Shown here: one piece after another, positions 7,888 through 14,253 of the stretch
How positions within the stretch are numbered: position 1 is the first letter of the stretch
Layout of the letters: every line of letters starts with the position of its first letter
Origin: Bacillota bacterium
GTDB taxonomy: Bacteria; Bacillota; Clostridia; Peptostreptococcales; Anaerovoracaceae
Direction: 5' to 3'
Length of the DNA: 28,908 nucleotides
Assembly: GCA_030535715.1 (NCBI GenBank)
Contig: JAUNRL010000001.1
Span: forward strand, 1-28,908
Program-made: the position numbers and the translations under genes
Notes under the pieces: generated by a model
Seen by the model: the letters and a program-made list of their open reading frames with translations, nothing else
What the model was told of the DNA's origin: nothing
Databases searched by the model: none

Positions 7888-8514
7888 TTATCCGAAAAAT
7901 CTCCGGAAGAATCCTTTCTTCTCTTTCGGCGCCTCTTCTTCCGCCGATTCCGCGTCTTCGATGATTTCCTCCGCAGCTTCGCTGATTTCTTCGGCAATCT
8001 CCGCCGCATCCGCAACCGCCTGGAATTCCTCCGCCCGTTCTTCCTCCGGCTCTTCGGCTTCTTCAGCCGGTTTTTCATCCGCTTCTTCGGCTGCGGCTTC
8101 CTCCGCAGTTTCTTCCGGTTGATCTTCCGAACCGTCTTCGTCCAGATCATCCGTTGCCTCCGATTCGATCTCTTCTCCGTTGATGAACTGCTCCGCCAGC
8201 TCACTCTCTATGGAGCGCTCTTCCCCGGCATACTCTTCTGCGGCTTCCTCCGTCACGAACTCTTCGGTCAGCTCGTCCGCCTGCTCCACGAACTCCTCCG
8301 GTTCGGCTTCCTCTACAGGAAGGTCTTCAGGTTCATATTCTTCCTCTGTTTCGACATAATCTACGCTGCCGATCACTTCAACCGGCTGGGAAAACCAGAG
8401 TCTGTCCTGCGCCGTCTCCTCCGAAAGGATCGCCGGTTCCTCCGGGTATTCTTCTTCTTCAGTCAGTGACTCTTCCGACGTCTGGTATTCTTCGACCATT
8501 TCCTCGACGGACAC
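7888..8514 (-). CDS. Highly acidic low-complexity segment, probable in-frame continuation of the membrane protein at 8602-9249
   Basis: 208 codons dominated by Glu, Asp and Ala, ending in the contrasting basic-aromatic tail [12 protein letters not shown]. No family is recognisable. A possible GTG start at 8514 sits inside GGAGGTG, and the nearest ATG (8499) has GAGG only 2 nt away, so neither has a normal ribosome binding site. The same frame stays open upstream for 29 more acidic codons (ETAAEKDAKVEAAEP and onward) to a TAA at 8602. The simplest reading is that this is the tail of the preceding protein, cut off by one stop codon. It ends 14 nt before prfA. The composition alone supports a disordered acidic region. 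Confidence 0.55.
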   Translation of the reverse strand: MSVEEMVEEYQTSEESLTEEEEYPEEPAILSEETAQDRLWFSQPVEVIGSVDYVETEEEYEPEDLPVEEAEPEEFVEQADELTEEFVTEEAAEEYAGEERSIESELAEQFINGEEIESEATDDLDEDGSEDQPEETAEEAAAEEADEKPAEEAEEPEEERAEEFQAVADAAEIAEEISEAAEEIIEDAESAEEEAPKEKKGFFRRFFG

Positions 8515-8601
8515 CTCCGTTGGCTCTTCCGGCTCCCCCGCAGGCTCTTCCGCCGCCGGTTCCGCCGCTTCAACTTTGGCATCCTTTTCCGCCGCCGTCT
8601 C

Positions 8602-9249
8602 TTACAATTCCTCCGCAGGCTCTTCCGCTGCCGGTTCTTCCTTCATCAATTCTTCCAGCGTCGGATCACCAGTCAGCTTGTCCGTTTCCTCCGCAGCGGC
8701 TTCCTCCGCCGCCGCGACGACCGGAATGTCCGCTCTCGCATAAACATCGTCCATGTTCAAGCCCATCATCTCGCCCATGGCATTGAGCTTGCTGATGATT
8801 TCCGCCTCCCTGGCTTCCCGCTGCAGTTTGTGCACCGCCATGTCGCGGATGATGTCCTCACGGACATCATCCAGACGAACCTTTTCGCGGCGCTCCATTT
8901 CCTCCAGCTTAATGCTGCCGACTTCCCGCAGTTCCTTCAACCGGATCGCCGTTTCGTCATCACCCTCAGGAGCCGCTCCGCCACCAATGAAGACGCCCTG
9001 CCCTCTGACAAAGACACTGATTGCCTTTCCAATTCCGATACAAATCACCCCTGCCGCGAAGTAGGGCAGAAACTTCTCAATCATATACTGAACCGAATTG
9101 GACCACATCTCCGCGAAGGTTGTCTCATAGGAGGCCAGGTACAACTTGGTGTACTGCCATGCCGTCACCAGCATGAAGACGGAAATGATGAGAAAGATGA
9201 TCCCGAAAATGTACAGGATGATGGATGAGATCGGCGTTCTTTTTTTCAT
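8602..9249 (-). CDS. Two-helix membrane protein with coiled-coil and acidic tail, function unknown
   Basis: 215 residues from the ATG that follows AGGAG by 8 nt. A hydrophobic helix at about 8-32 and a second near 58-82 are followed by a Gly-rich turn, then a charged helical stretch (about 100-165, for example LKELREVGSIKLEEMERREKV) likely to form a coiled coil, then an acidic Ala/Glu tail. It stops at TAA, but the same frame continues as acidic sequence to 7888. Both hydrophobic helices could form a hairpin with a cytoplasmic tail. I recognise no family. It is the first gene of the run leading to prfA. Confidence 0.65.
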   Translation of the reverse strand: MKKRTPISSIILYIFGIIFLIISVFMLVTAWQYTKLYLASYETTFAEMWSNSVQYMIEKFLPYFAAGVICIGIGKAISVFVRGQGVFIGGGAAPEGDDETAIRLKELREVGSIKLEEMERREKVRLDDVREDIIRDMAVHKLQREAREAEIISKLNAMGEMMGLNMDDVYARADIPVVAAAEEAAAEETDKLTGDPTLEELMKEEPAAEEPAEEL

Positions 9250-9314
9250 TGATTTCACTCCTTTGATCAGCGGCTCCGGGCCGCGCTGGTTTCGTCCGGA
9301 AATCTATCCTTATT

Positions 9315-9342
9315 ATTGTACCACGGATCGGGTGTCTTTTGA
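9315..9342 (-). promoter_or_regulatory. Probable extended -10 promoter for the membrane-protein/prfA run
   Basis: On the minus strand TGG precedes TACAAT (an extended -10), with only a weak -35 (TCAAAA, 16 bp upstream). It lies about 65 nt before the start at 9249. Confidence 0.45.
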
Positions 9343-9457
9343 GACTTGATTTTTGTTATTTGTGCATTTTCTCAGATACAAGCCGGAACCATACCATGTC
9401 GCGTCATGCTCGGATCTGAGACTGCTGTTCATGAAGGGTCTTGATCTGCACGGATCT

Positions 9458-9620
9458 TCAGGCGTTGGCGAACTGGCTGTTATACCAACGGGTATAGTCA
9501 CGGATATTCCGGCCGTCCACGGAAATACTGCCTCCGTTCAGCTCGTAAAAGCACATCATCCGTCTGACGATGGTGGTTTTGCCGGTGCCGGCAGGGCCGA
9601 CGATGGCGTTGCCTTTGTAC
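9458..9620 (-). pseudogene. Remnant of an ABC-exporter ATPase (Walker A region only)
   Basis: Directly after the bioY stop codon, another minus-strand frame reads GNAIVGPAGTGKTTIVRRMM and then FYELNGGSISVDGRNIRDYTR. This is the Walker A segment and the following strand of an exporter-type ABC ATPase. It then departs from the family and stops within ten residues. There is no start codon or ribosome binding site, and no signature or Walker B motif. It is a deletion scrap of a lost transporter, not a bioY-associated EcfA, whose Walker A context differs. The flank at 9330-9400 is noticeably more AT-rich than its surroundings. Confidence 0.7.
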
Positions 9621-10190
9621 CTACAGCAGCCTTCTCAGTTTCTGAATCAGTATCGCGGCGGCGGCGATCTTCAGTGCGTCGCCGGGAAGGAAGGGGAGCA
9701 CGCAGGCGATCAGGGACGCCCATATGCCCGTTCCCGTACTGATGGTGAACCAGGCCGTGCCGAGAACGTAGCAGATGAAAAGCCCCGCCGCTTCCGCACC
9801 GGCACACAGGGCCATCTGCCGGCCGTGACTCTGTCCGGGACGCAGGATTTTTTCCAAAAGCAATCCGATGAGGAACGCTGCCACGATGTAGCCGACGATG
9901 TAGCCGCCCGTCGGTCCGGCCAGCACGCCGAGGCCGGCGCGGAACCCGGCAAATACCGGCACGCCCACAGCGCCCAGAAGCACCCAGACGGCCAGACTTA
10001 CGGAGCCGTATTTTTTTCCCAGAAGGCCGCCGGCCAGGAAGACGGCCAAGGCACCCAGGTTGACCGGGATCGGCGTGAACGGCAGCGGGATGGAGATATA
10101 GGAACAGATCGCCATCAGGGCGGCGAACAGCCCGCAGAGAACAAGAGCTGTGGTCTTGGAATAGTTTCTGCCAATATCCTGCGTTGTCAT
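9621..10190 (-). CDS. bioY: Biotin transporter BioY (ECF S component)
   Basis: A 189-residue, very hydrophobic protein with about six membrane helices. It has the BioY hallmarks IPVNLGALAVFLAGGLLG, AGPTGGYIVGY and a C-terminal LPGDALK. BioY binds biotin and imports it, usually with the shared EcfT/EcfA module, which is not in this window. I chose the ATG preceded by AGGAAAGGAAC; an in-frame upstream codon would add 11 residues without a site. It lies 110 nt downstream of birA on the same strand, which supports a biotin role. The stop codon is TAG. Confidence 0.93.
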   Translation of the reverse strand: MTTQDIGRNYSKTTALVLCGLFAALMAICSYISIPLPFTPIPVNLGALAVFLAGGLLGKKYGSVSLAVWVLLGAVGVPVFAGFRAGLGVLAGPTGGYIVGYIVAAFLIGLLLEKILRPGQSHGRQMALCAGAEAAGLFICYVLGTAWFTISTGTGIWASLIACVLPFLPGDALKIAAAAILIQKLRRLL

Positions 10191-10299
10191 TGTTTTTTGT
10201 TCCTTTCCTGTTGTCAGTCTCAATTCGACCTTCCCGGACGCCGCGGAGATCGCTTCTTTCTGTCCTGTCGATGCTCCTTTCTCTGCGCTTCGATGCGGT

Positions 10300-11301
10300 T
10301 TATTTCACCCCGCTCCGCCGGATGGTCACCTCGCCGGTGACTAGCGTCTCCTTCGTGCCGTCGGTATAGATAACTTTCAGCCCGCCGTCTTCGTCAATGC
10401 CGGCGACCCTTGCCGGCCGGCCGGCCATTTCCGCTTCCGGATTCTGCCGGTACACGCCCCGGTAGACCCGCACATCCTCTCCGATGAGCATGCTCTTCCT
10501 CCGGTAGATCATCAGGTACTTCCGCTCTTCAAGGTGCGCCAGATAATCCAGAACCCGGGTGATGACCCCTGCCGCCAGGGCGGGACGGCTGTACTCTCCT
10601 TCTACAGCACCGGCAATGTCCTTCAGTTCCTTCGGAAAGCCCTTCGTTGTCGTGTTGATGCCGATGCCGATAACCAGATGGTCGATCTGCCCGCTCTCAA
10701 AATCCGTGATGCCCTCGGTCAGAATGCCGCAGACTTTTTTCCCACCGACATAGATGTCATTGACCCATTTGATCTGCGCTTCCTGTCCGCTGACGCTTTC
10801 AATGGCTTCGGCCACCGCGGCAGCGGCAGCCACCGTGACGAGAACGGATCGGCGCAGATCGAAGTCCGGCTTCACGATAATGCTGAAATACAGGCCTTCC
10901 TTCGGGGAGAAAAAGCTTCGTCCGAGCCTCCCCCTGCCTCCGGTCTGCTGCAGCGCAACGACCGTGCTTCCGTGGACCTGTTCTCCTTCCGCCGCAATCT
11001 GTCTGGCTCGGATATTGGTGGAATCCACCACATCGTACAGATACAGCCCGTTGTCCCGGTATCTGGCCGGCAGATACCGCCGGATTTCCTCTTCCGTAAT
11101 CGCCTCCGGGATCTCGGGCAGAAGATATCCCCGGTTGGTCACCGCCTCAATGGGGTAACCTTCTTCCCGCAAGCCGCGGATTGCCTTCCAGACCGCGGCC
11201 CGGGACACGCCCAGCTGAACGGAAAGCTTTTCCCCGGACAGATACTCTCCTCTGGTGCTCTGCAGTTTCGTCAGTACGGCATCTCTGACTCTTCCGGCCA
11301 T
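10300..11301 (-). CDS. birA: Biotin protein ligase / biotin operon repressor BirA
   Basis: 333 residues. A winged-helix DNA-binding domain covers about 5-62 (LSGEKLSVQLGVSRAAVWKAIRGL). The ligase domain follows, with the biotinyl-AMP loop GRGRLGRSF (122-130), the KWVNDIYV motif and GIGIN. A C-terminal SH3-like cap lies at about 285-333. It links biotin to carboxylase carrier domains and, having the N-terminal domain, probably represses biotin genes. The start follows TGAGGGGAAAC; an upstream in-frame codon (at 11367) would add 22 residues but overlaps the promoter. It probably forms an operon with bioY. Confidence 0.95.
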   Translation of the reverse strand: MAGRVRDAVLTKLQSTRGEYLSGEKLSVQLGVSRAAVWKAIRGLREEGYPIEAVTNRGYLLPEIPEAITEEEIRRYLPARYRDNGLYLYDVVDSTNIRARQIAAEGEQVHGSTVVALQQTGGRGRLGRSFFSPKEGLYFSIIVKPDFDLRRSVLVTVAAAAAVAEAIESVSGQEAQIKWVNDIYVGGKKVCGILTEGITDFESGQIDHLVIGIGINTTTKGFPKELKDIAGAVEGEYSRPALAAGVITRVLDYLAHLEERKYLMIYRRKSMLIGEDVRVYRGVYRQNPEAEMAGRPARVAGIDEDGGLKVIYTDGTKETLVTGEVTIRRSGVK

Positions 11302-11334
11302 GTTTCCCCTCATTTCTCTGCTTGTCCGCGATTC

Positions 11335-11404
11335 ATTGTAAACCCGGATATCCGATCGTAAACTCACGGCGCAATTGTAACCCTGTTGCGCGCGATTGTC
11401 AACC
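11335..11404 (-). promoter_or_regulatory. birA promoter carrying four direct GGTTnACAAT-like repeats, candidate BirA operator
   Basis: On the minus strand TTGACA, a 17-bp spacer and TACAAT form a strong promoter (11374-11402). Both boxes sit inside ten-base repeats: GGTTGACAAT (11395-11404), GGGTTACAAT (11374-11383), AGTTTACGAT (11355-11364) and GGTTTACAAT (11335-11344), spaced 21, 19 and 20 bp. The unit resembles one half of the known Gram-positive BirA operator, but all four point the same way instead of forming an inverted pair. Autorepression is inferred. Confidence 0.6.
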
Positions 11405-11700
11405 GCCCGCGACCCGATCCGCCATCTGTTTTGTGACCCGATCCGCCGATTCTACCGACTGTTTTCCCCTCATCAACATATTCTCTTCAGATAATCTTCA
11501 CATTCGCTCCGCAGAATCGGCATATTTCTCTGTTAATATATGGTCACAGCAAGGGAGACCATCTTCCGCGCTGGGAAATGAATAGCGGGGGCCGGACCAA
11601 AACCAAACACTTCTTCTCATTCCCCAACCACCAACCACGGCCCCTCATCACCATCATTTCCAGCCACCAACCTCCTACTGAAAATAAATGATAACGATGA
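11405..11700. other. Non-coding stretch between birA and the folE2 cluster
   Basis: No convincing gene. It contains a 13-bp direct repeat GACCCGATCCGCC (11411-11423 and 11435-11447). It also has a G-poor plus-strand tract with two near-identical 13-mers, CCAACCACCAACC (11624-11636) and CCAGCCACCAACC (11660-11672), whose minus-strand copies are GG-repeat sequences. The short reading frames here lack ribosome binding sites and family resemblance. Confidence 0.5.
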
Positions 11701-11702
11701 TG

Positions 11703-11740
11703 GAAAACGGCTGCTGCAGTCACCTGCAACAGCCGTTTTC
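11703..11740 (-). terminator. Strong hairpin terminator after the gad-tcdA-queD-folE2 run
   Basis: A perfect 11-bp stem (GAAAACGGCTG with CAGCCGTTTTC) and an inner GCAG/CTGC pairing. The A and T ends of the stem give a short U tract on either strand, so it may work in both directions. It lies 60 nt beyond the stop of the frameshifted gene. Confidence 0.75.
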
Positions 11741-11800
11741 TGTTCGCCGTATTCGATTGTCTTCCACTCGGGTCCGCAGGGGAAGCAAGTTTCGCGCTGT

Positions 11801-12194
11801 TCAACCGTCATCCCGATCCGAGTCGTAAACGCGGATCGCCGGCGCAGGCCGCTCCGGTTCATCCGAAACCGGCTTCTCCGGCAGTTCGAATTCTTTCGGC
11901 ACACTCGGGACTTCCGGCTTTTCGGCCGGAGCCGGCTCCCGCGGCTCCTTCAGTGCCCTACGTTCCTCTCGCAGCCGGATCAGCAGCCGGCACTTGCGGT
12001 ATTTGACGTCCGCGTAGGACTTGATTTTGTTCAGATAGATGGGGTTCGACCGCCCCGCTGAGCTCTTCCGCCCTCTTGCCCCGGGCCAGAGCCGCTTTGA
12101 TCAGATGCAAAATGAACACCTGCTCCGTCCTGGTCGTGTACTTGAACTGATAGGACAGGGCCGTCTGGTACACCGTTCCCAACGGCCGCTGCAA
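11801..12194 (-). pseudogene. Small unrecognised gene broken by a single-base frameshift
   Basis: Right after folE2 one frame reads GTVYQTALSYQFKYTTRTEQ and then VFILHLIKAALARGKRAEELSG. It then loses sense at a GGGG run near 12055. Removing one G continues into RSNPIYLNKIKSYADVKYRK and CRLLIRLREERRALKEP, then a Pro/Glu-rich tail ending VYDSDRDDG and TGA at 11801. The joined product would be about 130 residues, with a basic helical core and an acidic tail. A TTG at 12194 is the only nearby start and has no ribosome binding site, so the 5' end may also be missing. I do not recognise the family. Confidence 0.6.
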
Positions 12195-12196
12195 AG

Positions 12197-12964
12197 CTAC
12201 CGCACACCTTCGACCTTGGCATAGGCCGAGTGGTTGTGGATGCTCTCCATGCTCTCCACCTCGACCACGTAACTCTTCACGCCCCCTAATCCGTCGATCT
12301 GCATCTTCACCTCCCGGGCAACATCCTCCACGAACCGGGGATTGTCGTAAGCCTTCTCCGTCACGTGTTTTTCATCAGGCCGCTTCAGCAGGGAGTAGAC
12401 CGGGCAGGAGGAAGCCTCCTCGGCAATCCGGCACAGATCCTCAATCCAGATATACCGGTCGGTCCGCACCGTAATGGACACGATGGCCCTCTGGTTGTGC
12501 GCGGAATAATCGGAGATTTCCTTCGAGCAGGGACACAGGGTCGTCACCGGCGTACGCACGGTCATTTCAAAATCCAGTTCGTCCCCCCGCAGAGCCCCGT
12601 TGTATTCCACCCCGACGGCCAGGTAGGCTCCGCCGTCGGTCACCGGCGCCTTCTTCCAGATGTAGTAATCGAAGTCGATCCGACAGAAGCTGTTCTCTGC
12701 TTCCAGGCGCTCCCGGATCGCCTCCAGCAAATGACGGATCGTCTTCAGATCCATCTGATGGTATCTGGTCAGCACTTCCACGAACCGGGACATGTGCGTC
12801 CCCTTCTGGTCGCCTTCCAGGTCGGCGAATAGACTGACCTCACCGGTCACGGGAACCGTCTGCCCCTTCCGGTCACGGATGAGTACCGGGTATTTGAGTC
12901 CGCGGATCCCTACCTGATGCAGGTAGATATTGCGGCTGTCTTTTTCGTTCTGTACATCTTTCAT
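12197..12964 (-). CDS. folE2: GTP cyclohydrolase FolE2 (type IB)
   Basis: 255 residues of normal FolE2 length. It shows KGTHMSRFVE, the metal-site region TTLCPCSKEIS with HNQR just after it, and the C-terminal HNHSAYAK. It converts GTP to 7,8-dihydroneopterin triphosphate, the first step toward folate and toward queuosine precursors. FolE2 differs from FolE1 in metal use and often substitutes when zinc is scarce. I set the start at the ATG after AGGACG. It lies 111 nt downstream of queD on the same strand, and QueD would take its product. The stop codon is TAG. Confidence 0.95.
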   Translation of the reverse strand: MKDVQNEKDSRNIYLHQVGIRGLKYPVLIRDRKGQTVPVTGEVSLFADLEGDQKGTHMSRFVEVLTRYHQMDLKTIRHLLEAIRERLEAENSFCRIDFDYYIWKKAPVTDGGAYLAVGVEYNGALRGDELDFEMTVRTPVTTLCPCSKEISDYSAHNQRAIVSITVRTDRYIWIEDLCRIAEEASSCPVYSLLKRPDEKHVTEKAYDNPRFVEDVAREVKMQIDGLGGVKSYVVEVESMESIHNHSAYAKVEGVR

Positions 12965-13075
12965 CAAATCGTCCTGACACGGGATCCCGCCTCTTCAGAT
13001 GACGGGATGAATTTCCCTGACGGATCCGCGTCGCTTCTCCTTTCGATTCCTGACCGCGCGGGACTGCCTTTTCCC

Positions 13076-13432
13076 CTACGCTCCGTTATATACGACGCCC
13101 GAGGTCTTCGTCTCCCAGACCTCAATCTCATGAAGACGGGCATTGTCCGTCCTAACCAGCGGCTCCAGCCTGTTCCAGATATGAACCGCGATGTTCTCCG
13201 CCGTCGGCTGCTCGATGAAGTCGTTGATGTAGTGATGGTCGAACTCGTCCAGGATCTGCTCCTTCACCAGCCGCTTCAGCGCCGTGAAATCGAAGATCAT
13301 GTCCTCGCTGCCGGGCTCGCCCTTCAGTTTGACCACCAGCTTGTATGTGTGGCCGTGAAGCCGCTCGCACTTGCCATGGTAATGAATCAGGTTGTGGGCC
13401 GCGTCAAATTCAAATTCCTTGATCAGTATCAT
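13076..13432 (-). CDS. queD: 6-carboxytetrahydropterin synthase QueD / PTPS family
   Basis: A 118-residue protein of the PTPS/QueD fold. Zinc ligands come from FDAAHNL (His13) and HGHTYK, and the catalytic cysteine lies in GKCERLHGH. ENIAVHIW and a C-terminal VWET substrate-anchor segment are also present. QueD converts dihydroneopterin triphosphate to 6-carboxytetrahydropterin on the queuosine route; close relatives serve folate synthesis instead, so the pathway is not certain. No queC, queE or queF is in view. GGAGGA sits just before the ATG. I looked for a preQ1 riboswitch in the 60-nt gap upstream and saw none. The stop codon is TAG. Confidence 0.93.
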   Translation of the reverse strand: MILIKEFEFDAAHNLIHYHGKCERLHGHTYKLVVKLKGEPGSEDMIFDFTALKRLVKEQILDEFDHHYINDFIEQPTAENIAVHIWNRLEPLVRTDNARLHEIEVWETKTSGVVYNGA

Positions 13433-13492
13433 GCCGTCCTCCGCGCTGTTTCATGATAACATCTGCCGCGCAGTTTTTCAATGCGGCCGCCT

Positions 13493-14185
13493 TCAGACAC
13501 CCGCCAGATCGCGGATCACCTCGCCGGCCATGATGAGTCCCGCCACCGCCGGTACAAAGGCAACGGAGCCCGGCGCCCGCACCTCTTGCGGTGGTTTTCG
13601 CGGCTCCTCCGCAGAATATACCACCTTCAGAGATTCGATTCCCCTCCGGCGGCACTCCCGCCGAATGATCCTGGCCAGAGGACAGACCGACGTCTCGTAG
13701 ATGTCCGCCACCCGAAAAGCCGACGCGTCCAGTTTGTTCCCGGCGCCCATGCTGCAGATGATCGGCGTGCCCGCTCTTCTCGCTGCCTCAATGAGGGTCA
13801 GCTTGCCGGCCACCGTATCGATGGCATCCACCACATAATCATAGTTCCGGAAATCAAAGCGATCCGCCATCTCCGGCAGATAGAACACCCGGTGCACCGT
13901 GACCCGGCAGCCGGGATTGATGTCCGCGATCCGATCCGCTGCTGCGTCCGCCTTGTACTGTCCCAGGGTTTTGTGTGTGGCGATAATCTGCCGGTTAAGA
14001 TTGGATATGCTCACCCGGTCATGGTCGATCAGATCCAGGGCCCCGACGCCGGAACGGGCCAGAGCCTCCGCGGCATGCCCGCCGACTCCGCCCAGACCAA
14101 AAACCGCCACCCGGGAGGAGGCCAGTTTTTCCATGGCTTCGCGGCCAAAGAGCATTTCCGTCCGACCAAAGATGTTTTCGCTCAT
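13493..14185 (-). CDS. tcdA: tRNA threonylcarbamoyladenosine dehydratase TcdA (E1-like)
   Basis: 230 residues of a ThiF/MoeB-type nucleotide-binding protein. The glycine loop is GLGGVGG (30-36), followed by IDHDRVSISNLNRQ, DAIDTVAGK and SMGAGNK. The N-terminus FGRTEMLFG and the lack of a C-terminal rhodanese domain fit TcdA/CsdL, which cyclises t6A to ct6A in tRNA. I chose MSENIFGRTE (GGAG 7 nt upstream). Another ATG overlaps the gad stop (TGATG at 14252-14256) and would add 23 residues by translational coupling. TsaC in the same window makes the t6A precursor. Confidence 0.9.
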   Translation of the reverse strand: MSENIFGRTEMLFGREAMEKLASSRVAVFGLGGVGGHAAEALARSGVGALDLIDHDRVSISNLNRQIIATHKTLGQYKADAAADRIADINPGCRVTVHRVFYLPEMADRFDFRNYDYVVDAIDTVAGKLTLIEAARRAGTPIICSMGAGNKLDASAFRVADIYETSVCPLARIIRRECRRRGIESLKVVYSAEEPRKPPQEVRAPGSVAFVPAVAGLIMAGEVIRDLAGV

Positions 14186-14253
14186 GCTGTTTCTCCGCGG
14201 CGCGGCCACTACCTCCGTGCTGGCCGTTTCCTCTTTCCGAATGACGGCAGTCA

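Noticed and set aside
7866..8204. Arg/Lys-rich minus-strand frame
   Set aside because: An alternative frame of the acidic low-complexity gene; Glu codons read in another frame give Arg/Lys.
9481..9496. TATACC-AACG-GGTATA hairpin as a bioY terminator
   Set aside because: Only six AT-rich pairs and no U tract; it lies inside the ABC remnant.
13433..13492. Possible preQ1 riboswitch before queD
   Set aside because: The gap is short and I find no preQ1-type hairpin with an A-rich tail.
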